NCBI GenBank assembly: GCA_033297075.1
Contig: MU858098.1
Span: forward strand, 124,001 to 188,000
DNA from: Rhypophila decipiens
Taxonomy: Eukaryota; Ascomycota; Sordariomycetes; Sordariales; Naviculisporaceae
Length of the DNA stretch: 64,000 bases
Reading direction: 5' to 3'
A program made the translations under genes and the position numbers. Shown piece by piece: positions 10,703-22,582 of this stretch. The number at the start of each line of letters is the position of its first letter. Positions within the stretch are counted from its first letter, which is position 1. The notes beneath the pieces are model-generated. The model ran no database searches. It worked only from the letters and a program-made list of their open reading frames with translations, and was not told where the DNA came from.

Positions 10703-13700
10703 CTACAGATCCCCATATTGCGTGACCGACCCAGCCATGCTCCTATGGGACGGGGATCGAACGTCCACACGAGGTGGCGCATCTGGATTGGCGCCGCTGA
10801 CCAAATGGGTCAGCCCGTTGCCAATCGGGGCCTCCGATTGTCCGTTGATCGCCCGTGGGGTGCCTCGGCGATGCTCCTGGAGGTCAGTAATGATCTCCAG
10901 AGCCTGGTCGAGACGCTCCTTCTCGGCACGAAGATCACGACGCTTGCGAGCAATATCATCACCCTCGCTGACAAGTCGCTCGAGAACATCTGGTGCTGTT
11001 GATGAGGAGTGCATGTTAGTATTATGGCAATCATCACAAAGAAGGAGGAAGAGGCAAAACTTACTTGCGCCACGCGGGCCCAGACCGAGCTTCTCGTCGA
11101 GATGATGCTCAATCATGGTAGCCATCTCGGGCAGCAGACCAGACATGAAGTGGATGCAGACAAGGTCGATAAACCGATTGGCAGCAGTGAGATAGTAACC
11201 CCTAACGTACGCCGCAACCGCCACCTCCTGATCATAAGGGTCGGGCCCCAGCATCGCCGAATCTTTGGTCATCTTGGCCGCTTCCTTTGCAATGTCCTCA
11301 TCGGACATCTCTTCAAGCTTTGGGATCGGACCCAGCTCGACGCCATTTCGTGCAGCCATCCGGCAGTGATAGCGGTGGCGCTCGAGAATCTTTCGCTCAG
11401 AAGCCATGTTTCGCTGCAAAGTGTCTTCATCCTTGGTGAATAGAGCCTTGGACTCTAGGTTGTACAGCATAAACAGCTGTGTTCGAAGGTCATCACGATG
11501 ACTAGTGATGAATTCCTTCATGTGTTCAACACTCTCCTTGTACACTGCGCGGCTCTTGAGCGTCGGGAAGGACGCTTCAAGGATGCGCATAATCTCAACC
11601 TCAATAAGATTGAACGTCTTGCCTATGTATACATCGAGATGATACATCCAAAGTCTGGCGCTCTCGGTGAAAAGAGGCTCGTAGACGTTGTTGGAAACAA
11701 GGTGGGGTCGACCAGGCACCGCGTGCCGTCGAATCAAAGAACGGACCGCCTTCAGGTCCTTTGATCGTGGTGGCCCAGGGATCATGGGCGTCAAATGGAA
11801 TGGAATTGCGCTTCCTGATCTCGGGAAGCTGTACGGCGTTCCCGGGCCGGGGGTGAGCTCCTCCGCCTTCACGGCAGTACTGCTGGGATCCCCACGAGGT
11901 CGCTTCGAGGGAGTCACCGGATTGTTTGTACCTTGGCCTGGGCGCTTGCGAGATGCCGGGGGTGGACTGTCGACAAGATCAATGACAACACGCTTGGAAG
12001 GGTTAGGCTCTATAACGTTGAATCTCGGTTTGAGACCCAAGATTCCCTTCTTGAAGTTCTCAGCTGCCTCCAAGTCCCACAGGCTCATGAATTGCTGGTC
12101 CTGAAAGCGAGCCTTTACCCGTGTGCTGAACTGGGAGAGGCTGCGCATGATTTCCATCTCGGCATTTGCGGGCGCGGCTGGGTATTTCTCGAGCTGTTGA
12201 ATAAGCTCGTGCAGTCTGTTATTCACCTTGAGCTTGACCTCGGGAATCCTGGGCAAAATCAAATTAGCTGCCGTCCGTGGAAGAATATAGACTCTCATAG
12301 ACTTACACCTTGCAGAACTCCTCGTAGAGTTTCAATGAAAGGAAGGCCTTCAATTTGTCAACTCCGCATCGTTCCTTGAACTTGTCAAATGCGATGGGCC
12401 AGGTTCCATTCATGTTTGTGTCAAATCCTGGTGTGCGGTTAAAGAAGGCCTCCTCCCGCTTGTTCTGATCCTCAAGCTCGCCCTCTTGGCGCGAAGTGAC
12501 GAAGTACCCCAAGCCTGTTCTATGAGCCCCTTCTTCCAGCATCGCAATCCAATTTTTATTTGCTGCGGGATCCTGAGAGAGCAGATCGGCCTTTGTCATG
12601 ACACCGACACAACGGTCCACAGCCTTCAGATCCCGGATGATCTTGAAGGCAAAGGAATTTTCGGCGTCCTGGTTCATGGGAACGGCCCACAAGATGATAG
12701 CATTTGGCCGAGAAATGTAGTCGCAGGTCAAATTCTTAACAACCCGCTCCAGGAACCTGTCCTCGGGCCTTCTTGCTGTAATGAAAACACCGGGAAGATC
12801 GTAAAAGCTCAGATCCGCCAGGTCTGGTCCTTTGACCTCCAGGTCGATAGTATTGGGGGAAAATTGAGCCTCGGAGCTCTCTGCCTTCTCCATGACGCGC
12901 TCCAGATGCTGCTGTCGCGTCGAGCGAGGAGCTTCCCCTTCCAGTTTGGGGACAAACCATTCCGTTGCCGTGCTCGGGTTCAGGATGGCAACCTGTGCAC
13001 ACTTGAGAATGGTCTCGAGCACCTCTGCGTCGAAACGATCCCGGACCGTCTTGAACTCATGCCTGGCCCGTCTCTGCGCCGGCAGTGGTTTCCAGGGCGG
13101 GAACTTGTTGCTGCTGGTCACGTCATCGATGGTGATGGGATGACCGGGAATGGGCGGCCGAAACTCGTAATCTTCTTTCAAAAAGACTCTGCAGGACCAC
13201 TCGGGTGACCTTGAAATGCGGATGTGCAGAGGACAGCGAGTGCATGTCCCACTGCTCCTGGGAAGACTGAGGCCGGCAATAGCAGACATCAGGCTTGATT
13301 TTCCAGACGACTGATCTCCAACCAACACCAACTCGGGGAGATTGGCGACGTGACTGATGCCCCGGCTTTGAATTTCAGCCAAAGCATCGATGCCCTCCTT
13401 CAACTCTTGGCCGAACTCCTTGAGAGCCATATTCGGGCCGATGAAGGAACCCTGAATGCTCGCCAAGGTAGAAGCGTCGTTTTCGGGTTCTCTCTTGATG
13501 CACTGCATCAACATCACATCGGGTTCATCCTCGTCGAGCTGCTTAATCTCGACGCTTCGCGTGGGTAGGACCTGGATGTCGCTATGGTGGTCGTTGTCTT
13601 CAACATGCTCTACCTCCTCTGAAATAGTGGCGGGAACTGCAGCTCGGGTGTCCACACTAGCTAATGAGCGAACGAATGTTAGATTGAGACTTGGATGATA

Positions 13701-13859
13701 AGGAAAGCGACCCATGTACTTACGGGCACCAGAGCGAGCAGCACGCCCCTCTGTCATGACGTCCGAACCTATATCAGTCCGGTCTGGAGTGGGAATGGCC
13801 ATCACATCCTCACGCTGTGCGCGAAGTCCTCGGGTCGATCCCCGATGAGGACGGACCAT
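10703..13859 (-). CDS. Dynamin-like large GTPase (Mx/dynamin superfamily)
   Basis: Four coding exons: 13859-13724, 13660-12307, 12248-11065 and 10995-10703. All three introns (63, 58 and 69 nt) start GTAAGT and end YAG; the first and third are in frame without stops, so they hide in simple ORF views. The product is about 988 aa. GTPase motifs: G1 GDQSSGKS at about 160-167, G3 DLPG at about 333-336 and G4 TKAD at about 401-404, followed by a long helical middle/stalk region. There is no transmembrane segment or PH domain that I can see, which separates it from mitochondrial fission and classical endocytic dynamins. Fungi carry many such Mx-like paralogues, mostly uncharacterised. The N-terminal ~130 residues before the GTPase are acidic and low complexity. 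A 5' UTR intron lies at 13890-13959. Confidence 0.9.
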
Positions 13860-13889
13860 GGTCGAGGCTGTTGTACTCGGCAGCACTAT

Positions 13890-13959
13890 CTGAAAAGTGT
13901 TAGCTTATGAATGCCATGAAAATTGGATGAGGATGAAAAAATGTGTTTGGTCGACATAC
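13890..13959 (-). other. 5' UTR intron of the dynamin-like gene
   Basis: On the minus strand a GTATGT donor at 13959 and GCTAAC...TTTCAG ending at 13890 define a 70-nt intron. The upstream exon piece has no ATG, so the intron appears to interrupt only the 5' UTR; the ATG follows at 13859. Confidence 0.65.
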
Positions 13960-15234
13960 CTTGTGGATCTGAGGTGCCAAAGTTCACTTCAGCCGTGTGA
14001 AGTCGAGATTCAAGAAATGAATAAAATTTTATTCCGGATCAGCAACGAAAGTCGGGAGTGAAGCAGAAAGCTGAGCGCTTGCTTGCTGCCGAAAACCAAA
14101 GACTTCAACGAGAAACAAGAAAGGATCCTGAGTGTGAGCAGTAGAGAACGACAAAAAGAGGGGATTCGGATGAGAATGAGTAGAATGAGAGACCGTGAAT
14201 GCAAATTCGAAAAGAAAAAAAGAAAAGTAATAGAATGCACAGAATGTGACCGACACTGGTTGAACGAGTGGGAGAGTGCTGTCCGGTTTGGAGTGAATCA
14301 GTGAATTGAAGTTCAGATTCTTCTCCCGAACTAGATGGTTGACGATAAGATGATCTGCCAGCGAAAGAGGGTCCTCTAACAGAGACTACCAGTTGGCCGA
14401 GTGATCGAGGTGAATGGTGGGGCTTTGGACAGGGGGCTGGGAAGTGGGTCTGCTCAAGAGGCGTTGACAAACGACTTTGCGTCCTCTTAACAAAAATTCA
14501 CGATGTCCCTGCCAATTTTGATGCAGGTTGGTGAGTTTCAGTGAGTACCCGCCAAAACTGCTTTTGTGAGACAGGGTGACGCATTTCGGATGAGAACATG
14601 AAGCCCAAGGTTGATGAGAAGTGAGTGCAAGGCTTCAAGTTTCTTCCAGCTTCTGTCAACGATGAGATTGAATGCTTGGCGCTATCTACTCTACGGTACG
14701 TGCACAAGTCCCAATTTCACAGGCTTTTATTCTACCAGGCTCACACCGTGCTATTATCTCAACAATTGTTCAGTATTGTTAGCACTCACTTGCCAGTGAA
14801 GGATGTCTGCGAGGTGTAGTTGAGATAAACGCCGGTGAGGATGGAGATGCCGGGCCGTTTTGGTGGGGCTGTCAGGTGAAGCTCGGTGTCTCGGTGAGTC
14901 GGTGACCCTCGGGCGGGAGAAATGACCTCCTGGGGCGGCCCCTTGCACACTTGGGGGGCCTGCCGGGAGCGGGGCATCGAGCCAAGGCACAGACCACAAT
15001 TTTATTTCTACCCCACGGTGGGGCCTCAACCAGCCAACCAGTTCCACAATTGGCTCACATGGTCCCAGGAGCTGATTTCAGGGGACGGGAACACCAGTGA
15101 CAAAAGTGGACACCAAAAAGCTTCCCCAACTTCCCAAGATTCGAATATCTGCCACATATTTACTTGATGGAATAGCGACATATTGACTCGAACCAACCAA
15201 CGACATATTTCTACGCTCCCAAGCAGTGTCCAAC
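13960..15234. other. Divergent promoter region
   Basis: This separates the dynamin gene (-) and the GDP-mannose pyrophosphorylase gene (+). I see a purine-rich stretch on the plus strand around 14080-14230 (5' leader of the dynamin gene on the other strand) and no supported coding sequence. Confidence 0.4.
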
Positions 15235-16815
15235 ATGTCGCTCCAAATCCCCCATCGTGAGAAGGCGAACGGCTCCTCGGGCGCCACCAAGGCGGTCATT
15301 CTCGTGAGTTTTGTTGTGGTTTTGTGGTTGATGTTATGCTTGTTAGCGCTCACTGGCGCCCAACAGCATAACATGGAGCAATGTGCGAATATGGCTGACA
15401 CCTACGTCAAAGGTTGGAGGAGCTTCTCGCGGAACACGCTTCAGGCCTTTGTCGCTTGATGTCCCCAAGGTATGTTGAACCATCTTTGCGACTCCTGCTT
15501 GGAACTCCAAACACCATAACTTACCAGCCCCTTTCGCGATTCCGCAGCCCCTCTTCCCCGTCGCCGGCCACCCGATTATTTGGCACTGCTTGACCGCCAT
15601 CTCGAAAGTACCGTCCATCAGCGAGGTCTACCTCATCGGATACTACGACGAGTCCGTATTCCGGGACTTCATCAAAGACTCGGCCTCGGAATTCCCGAAC
15701 ATTTCCATCAAGTACCTTCGCGAATACCAGGCCTTGGGCACCGCCGGCGGTCTCTACCACTTCCGCGATGCCATCCTCAAGGGACGCCCCGAGCGCCTGT
15801 TCGTTCTGAATTCGGATGTTTGCTGCAGCTTCCCCCTCAACGAGATGCTGAAGTTGGCGCAAGACAAGGATGCTGAGGCAGTGATTTTGGGAACCCGCGT
15901 CAGCGAAGATGCCGCCTCTAACTTTGGATGCATCGTTTCCGACTCCCACACTCGCCGTGTGCTTCACTACGTCGAGAAGCCCGAGAGCCACATCTCCAAC
16001 CTGATCAACTGCGGAGTCTACCTATTTAGCACCGAAGCCATCTTCCCCTCCATCCGCACCGCCATCAAACGCCGGACCGATCGTCCGTCCCGCCTGGTCT
16101 CGTACCCGTCGTCCGAGAACCTCGAGAGCTCCTTCATGATCGACGACGACGAGGAGAGCCAGAAGAACGAGGTCATCCGTCTCGAGCAGGACATCCTGAG
16201 TGATATGGCCGATACTAAGCATTTTTTCGTCTACGAAACCAAGGATTTCTGGCGTCAGATCAAGACAGCTGGCTCTGCTATTCCCGCCAATGCCCTCTAC
16301 CTCCAGAAAGCGTGGCAGAGCGGCTCCAAGGAGCTTGCCCCGGCATCTGCCAACATTCTTTCCCCAGTTTACATTCACCCCACCGCCCAAGTGCATCCCA
16401 CCGCCAAGCTTGGACCCAACGTATCAGTTGGCCCTCGCGCCGTCATTGGGCCAGGTGTACGTGTCAAGGAATCGATTGTGCTGGAAGACGCCGAGATTAA
16501 ACATGATGCGTGCGTTTTGTACTCCATCATCGGCTGGAACAGCCGCGTCGGTGCCTGGGCTCGTGTAGAAGGAACCCCTACCCCCGTCACCAGCCACGCT
16601 ACCAGCATCATCAAGAACGGCGTCAAGGTCCAGGCCATCACTATCCTGGGCAAGGAGTGCGGTGTTGGCGACGAGGTCCGTGTGCAGAACTGTGTCTGCC
16701 TGCCCTTCAAGGATCTCAAGCGGGTAAGTCTCTATAAAGTACAACCCTATTATGAAAGGAACGCTGTGGTTGCTAACTAACTTTTCAGGATGTTGCCAAC
16801 GAGGTCATTATGTAG
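15235..16815 (+). CDS. Mannose-1-phosphate guanylyltransferase, alpha-type (GMPPA-like)
   Basis: Four exons: 15235-15303, 15413-15469, 15548-16723 and 16789-16815. Exon lengths give 442 aa. Introns of 109, 78 and 65 nt have GTGAGT, GTATGT and GTAAGT donors. The tiny second exon supplies the pyrophosphorylase signature GGASRGTRFRPLS next to DVPKP at residues 25-42, and the last exon supplies the NEVIM C terminus. An N-terminal nucleotidyltransferase domain (LNSDVCCSFPL, GTAGGLYHFRD, NCGVYLFS) is followed by a left-handed beta-helix of hexapeptide repeats (VHPTAKLGPNVSVGPRAVIG). The enzyme family makes GDP-mannose from mannose-1-phosphate and GTP in the cytosol; alpha-type proteins usually act as the regulatory partner of the catalytic beta subunit. 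This product feeds N- and O-mannosylation and wall mannan. Confidence 0.93.
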
Positions 16816-18754
16816 ACGAAGACAGGAAGAAAGTAGAGAGAGCATGATGAAGATACCACCAAAATCAGCGTTGTACGTTGTATAGCTTGTAGACTAGCAT
16901 CTACCTGCCCTAGATATATATAAACCAGGAGCACCCTTTAATTTAGTCTTTTCTCTGTTTGCCTCCTCGGTATGAAGCTATGCACATGTTACTAGCTTTC
17001 ATTCGTTAAACTAGGCTTGGAAAAAGCTGTGTACTGGCTGGCTAACGGACAATAATGTCGTCCTCTCTTCGACAACAGGAGGCGACGCGAGTCTTTATCA
17101 TGTGGCATTGACGTACTGGAGCTTAGATGCAGCTTCAAGCTTATGTTATCAGCTTTGGTTCTAGGACTTTCCTGCAGTATGTTGGTAAGAAGCAACGTAT
17201 AAGACATGGAGGGAGAGGAATAGAACGTTATTCGACATCTCGGGATGGTAGTTTTCTCGTGAGAGTATGAACTCAAATCAGTACGTCGATAGAGAGCACT
17301 GGTAGATCAGAAGGAATTGGCTGTCGTGTCTGATCAATATTGAGCTCGATTTCGTCCCCAATAGGACCCCGATATATCGATAGTTAAGGAGATATTCATA
17401 TTCTACATTACACATGATCACATATAATAGTGTCATTACATCGCCAAAGGTTGAGCAAGTCCGGCAATTTCTGTGGGTTGCAGCTATATCTCGTTGCCTG
17501 TTAGGTACTCCCATCCTTACCATCTAAACCTGGTCACCTCGTGACCTGCCTAGCTGGACTTTCAGAGATGACTAGGATATAGAAATTTGTGTACATAAGA
17601 GAAGCATGTCATTCATCCATTCAAAGTCTGACTGTCCTTTCATCCCTTGCCCATTTCATATGTAACTTTCATCATCATCATCGCCATATCTTTTTAGTTT
17701 CGTTCACTCAACAATCCATTGGCTTCATTGGGCTCATCACGGAACAATAATACTGAGATCCCTATTTCCTTGTCAGCCTTCCTCTCATGCCGGCTTATCT
17801 TTGCTCAGAATTCACGCGCTGAACTCACCCAGAATTCACAAGATTCTGTTACACAGCATTTACCATCCCCATCAGATTATCTTGCGGTTTAGATTCATTC
17901 ACTCATATTACTCAGATAACGGACGGACAAGACATCAGATTAGAGAAGTCACCATGAACGTCATATTGACCGGTGTCGGCAATTATGGGCATAGAGGTAG
18001 GTGTTTACACCTCTATATCACATATAGGTTCATCTGAATTCTCGGGTGGCATTTATAGGAGGCATTCTCGCCGAAGAAATGGGCCTAGGAAAGACAGTTG
18101 AGGTGATATCACTTATCCTGAGTCCGCGTTTATGATGAGCAGCACGATTCGGCTTCATACAGGCTCCCGGAGACCGTATCGTTTGGGCTAAGCACTCATC
18201 GGCAGGCTTCACGAGTAGATTGTGAATATATAAATACACATGAGAGAAAGGACTCATGATGTTGAATAGTGATATTAACCATCATCAAAAACACCGATCA
18301 GACTAGTTGACAAGAGGCTTTTATGTTTATTGATGAGTACCTAAAACCTATCAGGTACGAAAAAAGAAAGAAATCAGTGCCCTGGCTCCATGGGAACCCC
18401 GTGTCCCTAATAATATGCGATGAGTAATATATGAGTAATATACGTGCGTACGTATGTACCCGCTGGCAAGAAGCAGTAGCCATAAACACCAGACCCTCCG
18501 GCCATAAATGATAAATCGTTATAATGCTGGAATAAAAGGCAAAGTATAAGAATGAGACCACCCCAGGCTCTTGACCCGATAGCAATGTTGCGTAGTCAGG
18601 CGATAAGAACGCAAAGCAAAGAAACAAAAGAAGAAGAAAAAAAGAGGAGATGCCGTGGAAAGCCTTGGTGTTGTCCAGTCCCATCGAGAGCTGATAGAGC
18701 ACTCTTTCTGTCGACGAATAAATAGGTTCGTCAAGAAACTCCCACCACTTGTCC
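16816..18754. other. Intergenic region with helicase relic and short repeats
   Basis: This lies between convergent genes. It holds the SNF2 relic at 18058-18135 and one copy (18402-18423) of a 22-bp repeat whose partner overlaps the end of the next gene (18750-18771). Otherwise I see AT-rich non-coding sequence. Confidence 0.4.
18058..18135 (+). pseudogene. Relic of SNF2-family helicase (motif I fragment)
   Basis: A frame of 25 codons reads GGILAEEMGLGKTVEVISLI and ends shortly after in TGA TGA. This is the Walker A/motif I block of SNF2 ATPases of the Rad5/SHPRH type. It is preceded by TTTATAG, which looks like an intron acceptor. No other helicase motif follows before the next gene, so it is a short orphan fragment of a lost or transposed gene. 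Confidence 0.6.
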
Positions 18755-19909
18755 CTAATAATGTTCGATGACTTGTTCTTGCAAAACTGCATTCTCCCCG
18801 TCTGCTTCGTTTCCAGAGTCATTCTCCCCGTCTGCTTCGTTTCCAGAGTTGGGCTTTTTGGTGTCCTCGTCCTGGATCTCTGGACCGACGTCGCCAGTGG
18901 GAATTCCCTTGAAGAACTGGTCCACCAGCTGGCTGGAATGGCACATGTCATGGCGGATCTTTTGGCTGTACGAATCACCGGGACTCTCGAACCAAGGCTT
19001 GAGAGCGAAAAAGTTGGCACAGGGCTCTGATTGCTTCTCTGATTGCTTCCGAGGCCGACGGGCATACCGCGGCTCGATGGCCAGAACCTTGCACATTGCG
19101 AGAAGGGGCAGAGACTGCACGAACTTGACATGGGCGCGGGTGTAGACGACAAGTAAGGTTTTCAAACTGAGAGACCCCAGGCCCTTGAGGATGCCGTCGA
19201 TTGTCTTGTGGTTCAAGGGGACAATGAAGTTGGGCTCAAAGTCAATTGGGACGGCTTCATCTGTGTCCATGTCGTCCTCGACGTCGTCGGCAGAGGCCGG
19301 CATAAGGTGATGGTGTATTTCCATGACCAGTCCCAGCCGTTTGAGATTGGGTATCTGAGCCGAGACGTGGGTGAGCAGCTCGGTGTAATAGGAGACCTCC
19401 CGCTCGCTACGTATGCGCAACTGCAGACACCGGATGGAGAGACAGTTGGTTTGCCCAATCTTGTCCAACCAGAGGTAGAGGCGGTGGAGGGTAATGTCGT
19501 CGTGATCCTCGGCGAACTCATCGCAGCCTTCGAGGAAGCAAAAGTTGTTGCTGCTGTAAAAGTAGTGTGCCGCCTCCCCGCCGATCTGTCGATTTACCTG
19601 GAAGTACCAGCCTATGTTTTTGATAGGGGGTTGATTCCAGACACCAGCGGCGTCGATGGCTTCATGGTTGGGAACCTGGAGCAGATGGCCGTAGACATTG
19701 TCACGGAGCTCACGAGGCAGCTTGGTGAAATAAGGGAAGCGCGGGTCCTTTTGAGCACACTTGCGGTATGGCTGGAAGCGAGTCACAGGAGCTGGGTTCG
19801 AAGCCATGGTTTTGTTGCGTTTCCTGGGGTTCGGGTTCGGTTCTGCTTGCTCGTGCTCTGGCTCTTTCTCTGCAGCTCTCTTCTTGGTAGACTTTCTCTG
19901 TCCACTCAT
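18755..19909 (-). CDS. F-box-like / 2EXR-like domain protein
   Basis: Intronless frame of 384 aa from the ATG at 19909; the frame extends upstream only through TTG. Residues 1-50 are basic with two likely nuclear localisation stretches (KSTKKRAAEK and NPRKRNK). Residues 58-85 (FPYFTKLPRELRDNVYGHLL) match the N-terminal F-box-like/2EXR motif of many fungal proteins, followed by the usual 'VNRQIGGEAAHYFYSSNNF' block. The C terminus contains a perfect ten-residue tandem repeat, SGNEADGEND/SGNEADGEN, from a 30-bp DNA duplication at about 18790-18849. Function unknown; substrate recruitment to an SCF ligase is possible but not shown. Confidence 0.72.
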   Translation of the reverse strand: MSGQRKSTKKRAAEKEPEHEQAEPNPNPRKRNKTMASNPAPVTRFQPYRKCAQKDPRFPYFTKLPRELRDNVYGHLLQVPNHEAIDAAGVWNQPPIKNIGWYFQVNRQIGGEAAHYFYSSNNFCFLEGCDEFAEDHDDITLHRLYLWLDKIGQTNCLSIRCLQLRIRSEREVSYYTELLTHVSAQIPNLKRLGLVMEIHHHLMPASADDVEDDMDTDEAVPIDFEPNFIVPLNHKTIDGILKGLGSLSLKTLLVVYTRAHVKFVQSLPLLAMCKVLAIEPRYARRPRKQSEKQSEPCANFFALKPWFESPGDSYSQKIRHDMCHSSQLVDQFFKGIPTGDVGPEIQDEDTKKPNSGNEADGENDSGNEADGENAVLQEQVIEHY

Positions 19910-20917
19910 GATGGTTGTCGCTTGGCCCTTTTCATGTGCTGCGTGGTGTACACAGTACGGGTGAAGTTGTGGTTGATTTGACAAGGAGAGACAGGGGATG
20001 GTGCTTCTTGGCAGACAATGCTCCTGATTTCCTCCCAGAGTCCAGCGTTGTCACAAGAGCGGAAAATGCGGGAGTTGACAAAGGACGGAGGATGCCGGTG
20101 GTCCCCCGAAACAAATGAAAAACCCCGCGATGGCCTCAAGTTCGCCGTCACGCAGACTCTCAAAGAGTTGAGTGAGGGTCGATGAAAACTGTGTACGGGT
20201 GGAAAGAGGTGATGGACAGCTTCGGGTTTCAGGTTGAGGTTGAAGCTTAAAGCTGAACTGAACCACTGGACAAATTGGGGAAATTTGGTGGTCGCTGACT
20301 GGCGCTCCTCTTTGGGGCCAATCGGGGCATCAGTGGCGTGCGGGATGACGAGATGTTAAAGACGACCAACACCACGTGTTGAATACACAGTTCTGGCGTG
20401 GGTGGGTGCCGAGGTGAATGTGAAAGTTGGCCACAGGGTCCTTTTGATATTGAATCTGATCTTGACTTCCACTTTGATTTCAGATTTACATCCGGAGTAT
20501 CGATTTTGGGTTGAAAGAAGCGTTGGTCATTCCTAATTCAGAAACGGAAGTGCTAGGTGATTAGGTACGCCCTGTACAGTCCCGACGGCTGGCAGCAGCT
20601 GGAAAAAGACTGCCAAACCTTCACTCGTTAGACTTCAACGTCACGAATGACAACTCGGGTGCTCACAGTAAGCTTTCGTTTTATCAACGGTCTCAAACGC
20701 ACCGAAATTACCGGAGGAGAGATAAGGTACAGTCTGCCTATCTAAATTGAACGGATCATCAAAGAAAAAAAGCCGGGACCGCGCAATGCTGACAAGACCC
20801 CTTCATCAGCACATCGTCAAAGATTTGTGCCGACTTACACAAAGGGAAGTCTTGCCAGCTTTCTACATGCTCCAAAATTTCCACATCTACATCACCAGTC
20901 CAAACATCACATGCCCG
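19910..20917. other. Intergenic region
   Basis: Promoter and 5' UTR of the F-box-like gene on the minus strand, then the 3' flank of the amine oxidase pseudogene. I find no coding signal or clear repeat. Confidence 0.4.
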
Positions 20918-22582
20918 TTACGATTTAGTCCCAGTCGACTCTCGATCGTGACCATCACTTCCCTTTCCCAAGCTATTTATAACCTGTCTCGCTGCAAGAA
21001 TCCCAGACTGCAAAGCTTCTTCAATAGCTGCGAACCCAGCACCGAAGTCACATAGCTTTTCAAAGGGCTCTCCAGTCTCCCCACCGGCTTCGCTCGTCAG
21101 GATTTGCACGGGCAGCGCTGGGGCCCTGACATCTCGTTCGCCCCAAACTGCGGTCAGGACTTCTCTAGGGTTGTATCCAATGGGCTTGGGAATGCTCCTG
21201 TCCACTGTATAACTAGCCCATTCATCCTGAACACGTGCTAATCACTCCGCCTCCATTTCTTGGGCAGACTTCCCAAGCCAATCTTGACTGTCCGTGTAAT
21301 TAAGCCTAATCCAGAAGTGAATGGGGTACATGTTAGCCTGCAGAATATCGCTATCCGGTACATCTGGAAAGTATATATCACCACCTATGTCAGCCTCCCC
21401 CGCGCCCCCGAGACCTGATTCTTTCCACCATGGCGTGTCGTACGTGAAAGTCAGGTCTAACCAACTGTGGATATCAGATCTGCCGAAGCTCTTCCTGGAA
21501 GGAGGAGGCTCGAAGGTCACGGTGTTGTACTCCGTAGTTGGTATGGCCATGATGACTTGTTTGCTGCTCCAGATTTCTCCCGACGAGGTCTCTGTGAGGC
21601 AACTCATCTTCTGCATAATCTTGATCACGGGCGACGATAGATGAATTGCGTCCTTTGGAAGTTGACTCGCAAGACTTGATCGTAGGCCATGGATTCCTGT
21701 GATTCCAACTAGTCAGTCCTGCCTAGCGCCTAGATCTTTGTGCTGAGTGCCGGTAGATAAAAACTAACCATTCCGCAGTTTCTGGTCATGTCCACCATCT
21801 TCTATGACAGACAGAATTCCCTTCAGTCCCCCAGAGCGTCTGATATGATCCAGCACGTACAAAGCGTTGAGCTCGCCAGGCCCGTGACGAAAGATAATTT
21901 CGCAAAGTAATTCAGCCGCCGGCTCAGTGTCCTCCCCGGGAAAGTTGGCTCTGACCAAAGCTTCAAACGTCAAACCACTGAGGAACCTGGCGTCAGGTCC
22001 ATGATTGACCTGGCACAATGTATCCAGCCAGGCGTACATTTGCAACAAGGGATCCTCAGTTTCCTACCAGAGAAACAGTTTATCAGCTTGGAATATTCCG
22101 ACTGTAGCGTCCTTGGCAATCACACGACTTAGATCATTACCTCCGATGTACAAGGAAATAGTATAAGCAAGAACAGAAAGCACCCAGTGAGAGTCATAGC
22201 GCCTCGGAAACTTGTACCCTATCCCGTCGACACTCCCATCCTCCTTCTGCTCCAGAGCAGCACCAGCAAACGGTTGATCGACGACTTAAAGATCAAAGCG
22301 CTTGACTAAATTAGCAATCTCCGGTTGGGTCTTGGTGTTGATCCAAAAGGGATCGAGGTGATCGTTCAACATGCTCTCCTCCCCGGCTGGACGCGGATCG
22401 TCAGTTCCGGTTGAAGAGTGTGTGTCGAGGACGGCAATCGAGAATCCGGCGCGGTGGAGTTCATCTGCTGCGCGGAGACCGCTTAGTGTTGCGCCGATTA
22501 TCACGACGTCCACTTCAGGCTGGGTGGGGCTGGGCTGCCAGATTTCTGGGGGCGGCTTGGACATTATCGGTATGTCTGGCAT
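20918..22582 (-). pseudogene. Flavin-containing amine oxidase pseudogene
   Basis: Three exons can be traced, 22582-22124, 22063-21769 and 21696-20918, with 60- and 72-nt introns. The total is 511 codons in one frame, interrupted by TAA at 22286-22288 (codon 99) and TGA at 21242-21244. Recognisable amine oxidase blocks are the N-terminal Rossmann motif DVVIIGATLSGLRAADEL, PFWINTKTQPEIANLVKRF, 'SGLTFEALVRANFPGE', 'QVIMAIPTTEYNTVTFEPP' and 'DTPWWKESGL'. The FAD loop is damaged: the usual GAGxSG is GATLSG and the ARxxxGGR block is missing. The reading frame is otherwise intact and splice sites are usable, so inactivation looks recent. The family oxidises primary or secondary amines with FAD. If both stops were assembly errors the gene would encode 510 aa. 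Confidence 0.75.

Noticed and set aside
18298..19152. 284-codon minus-strand ORF
   Set aside because: Overlaps the F-box-like gene in another frame and runs into AT-rich flank; no domain.
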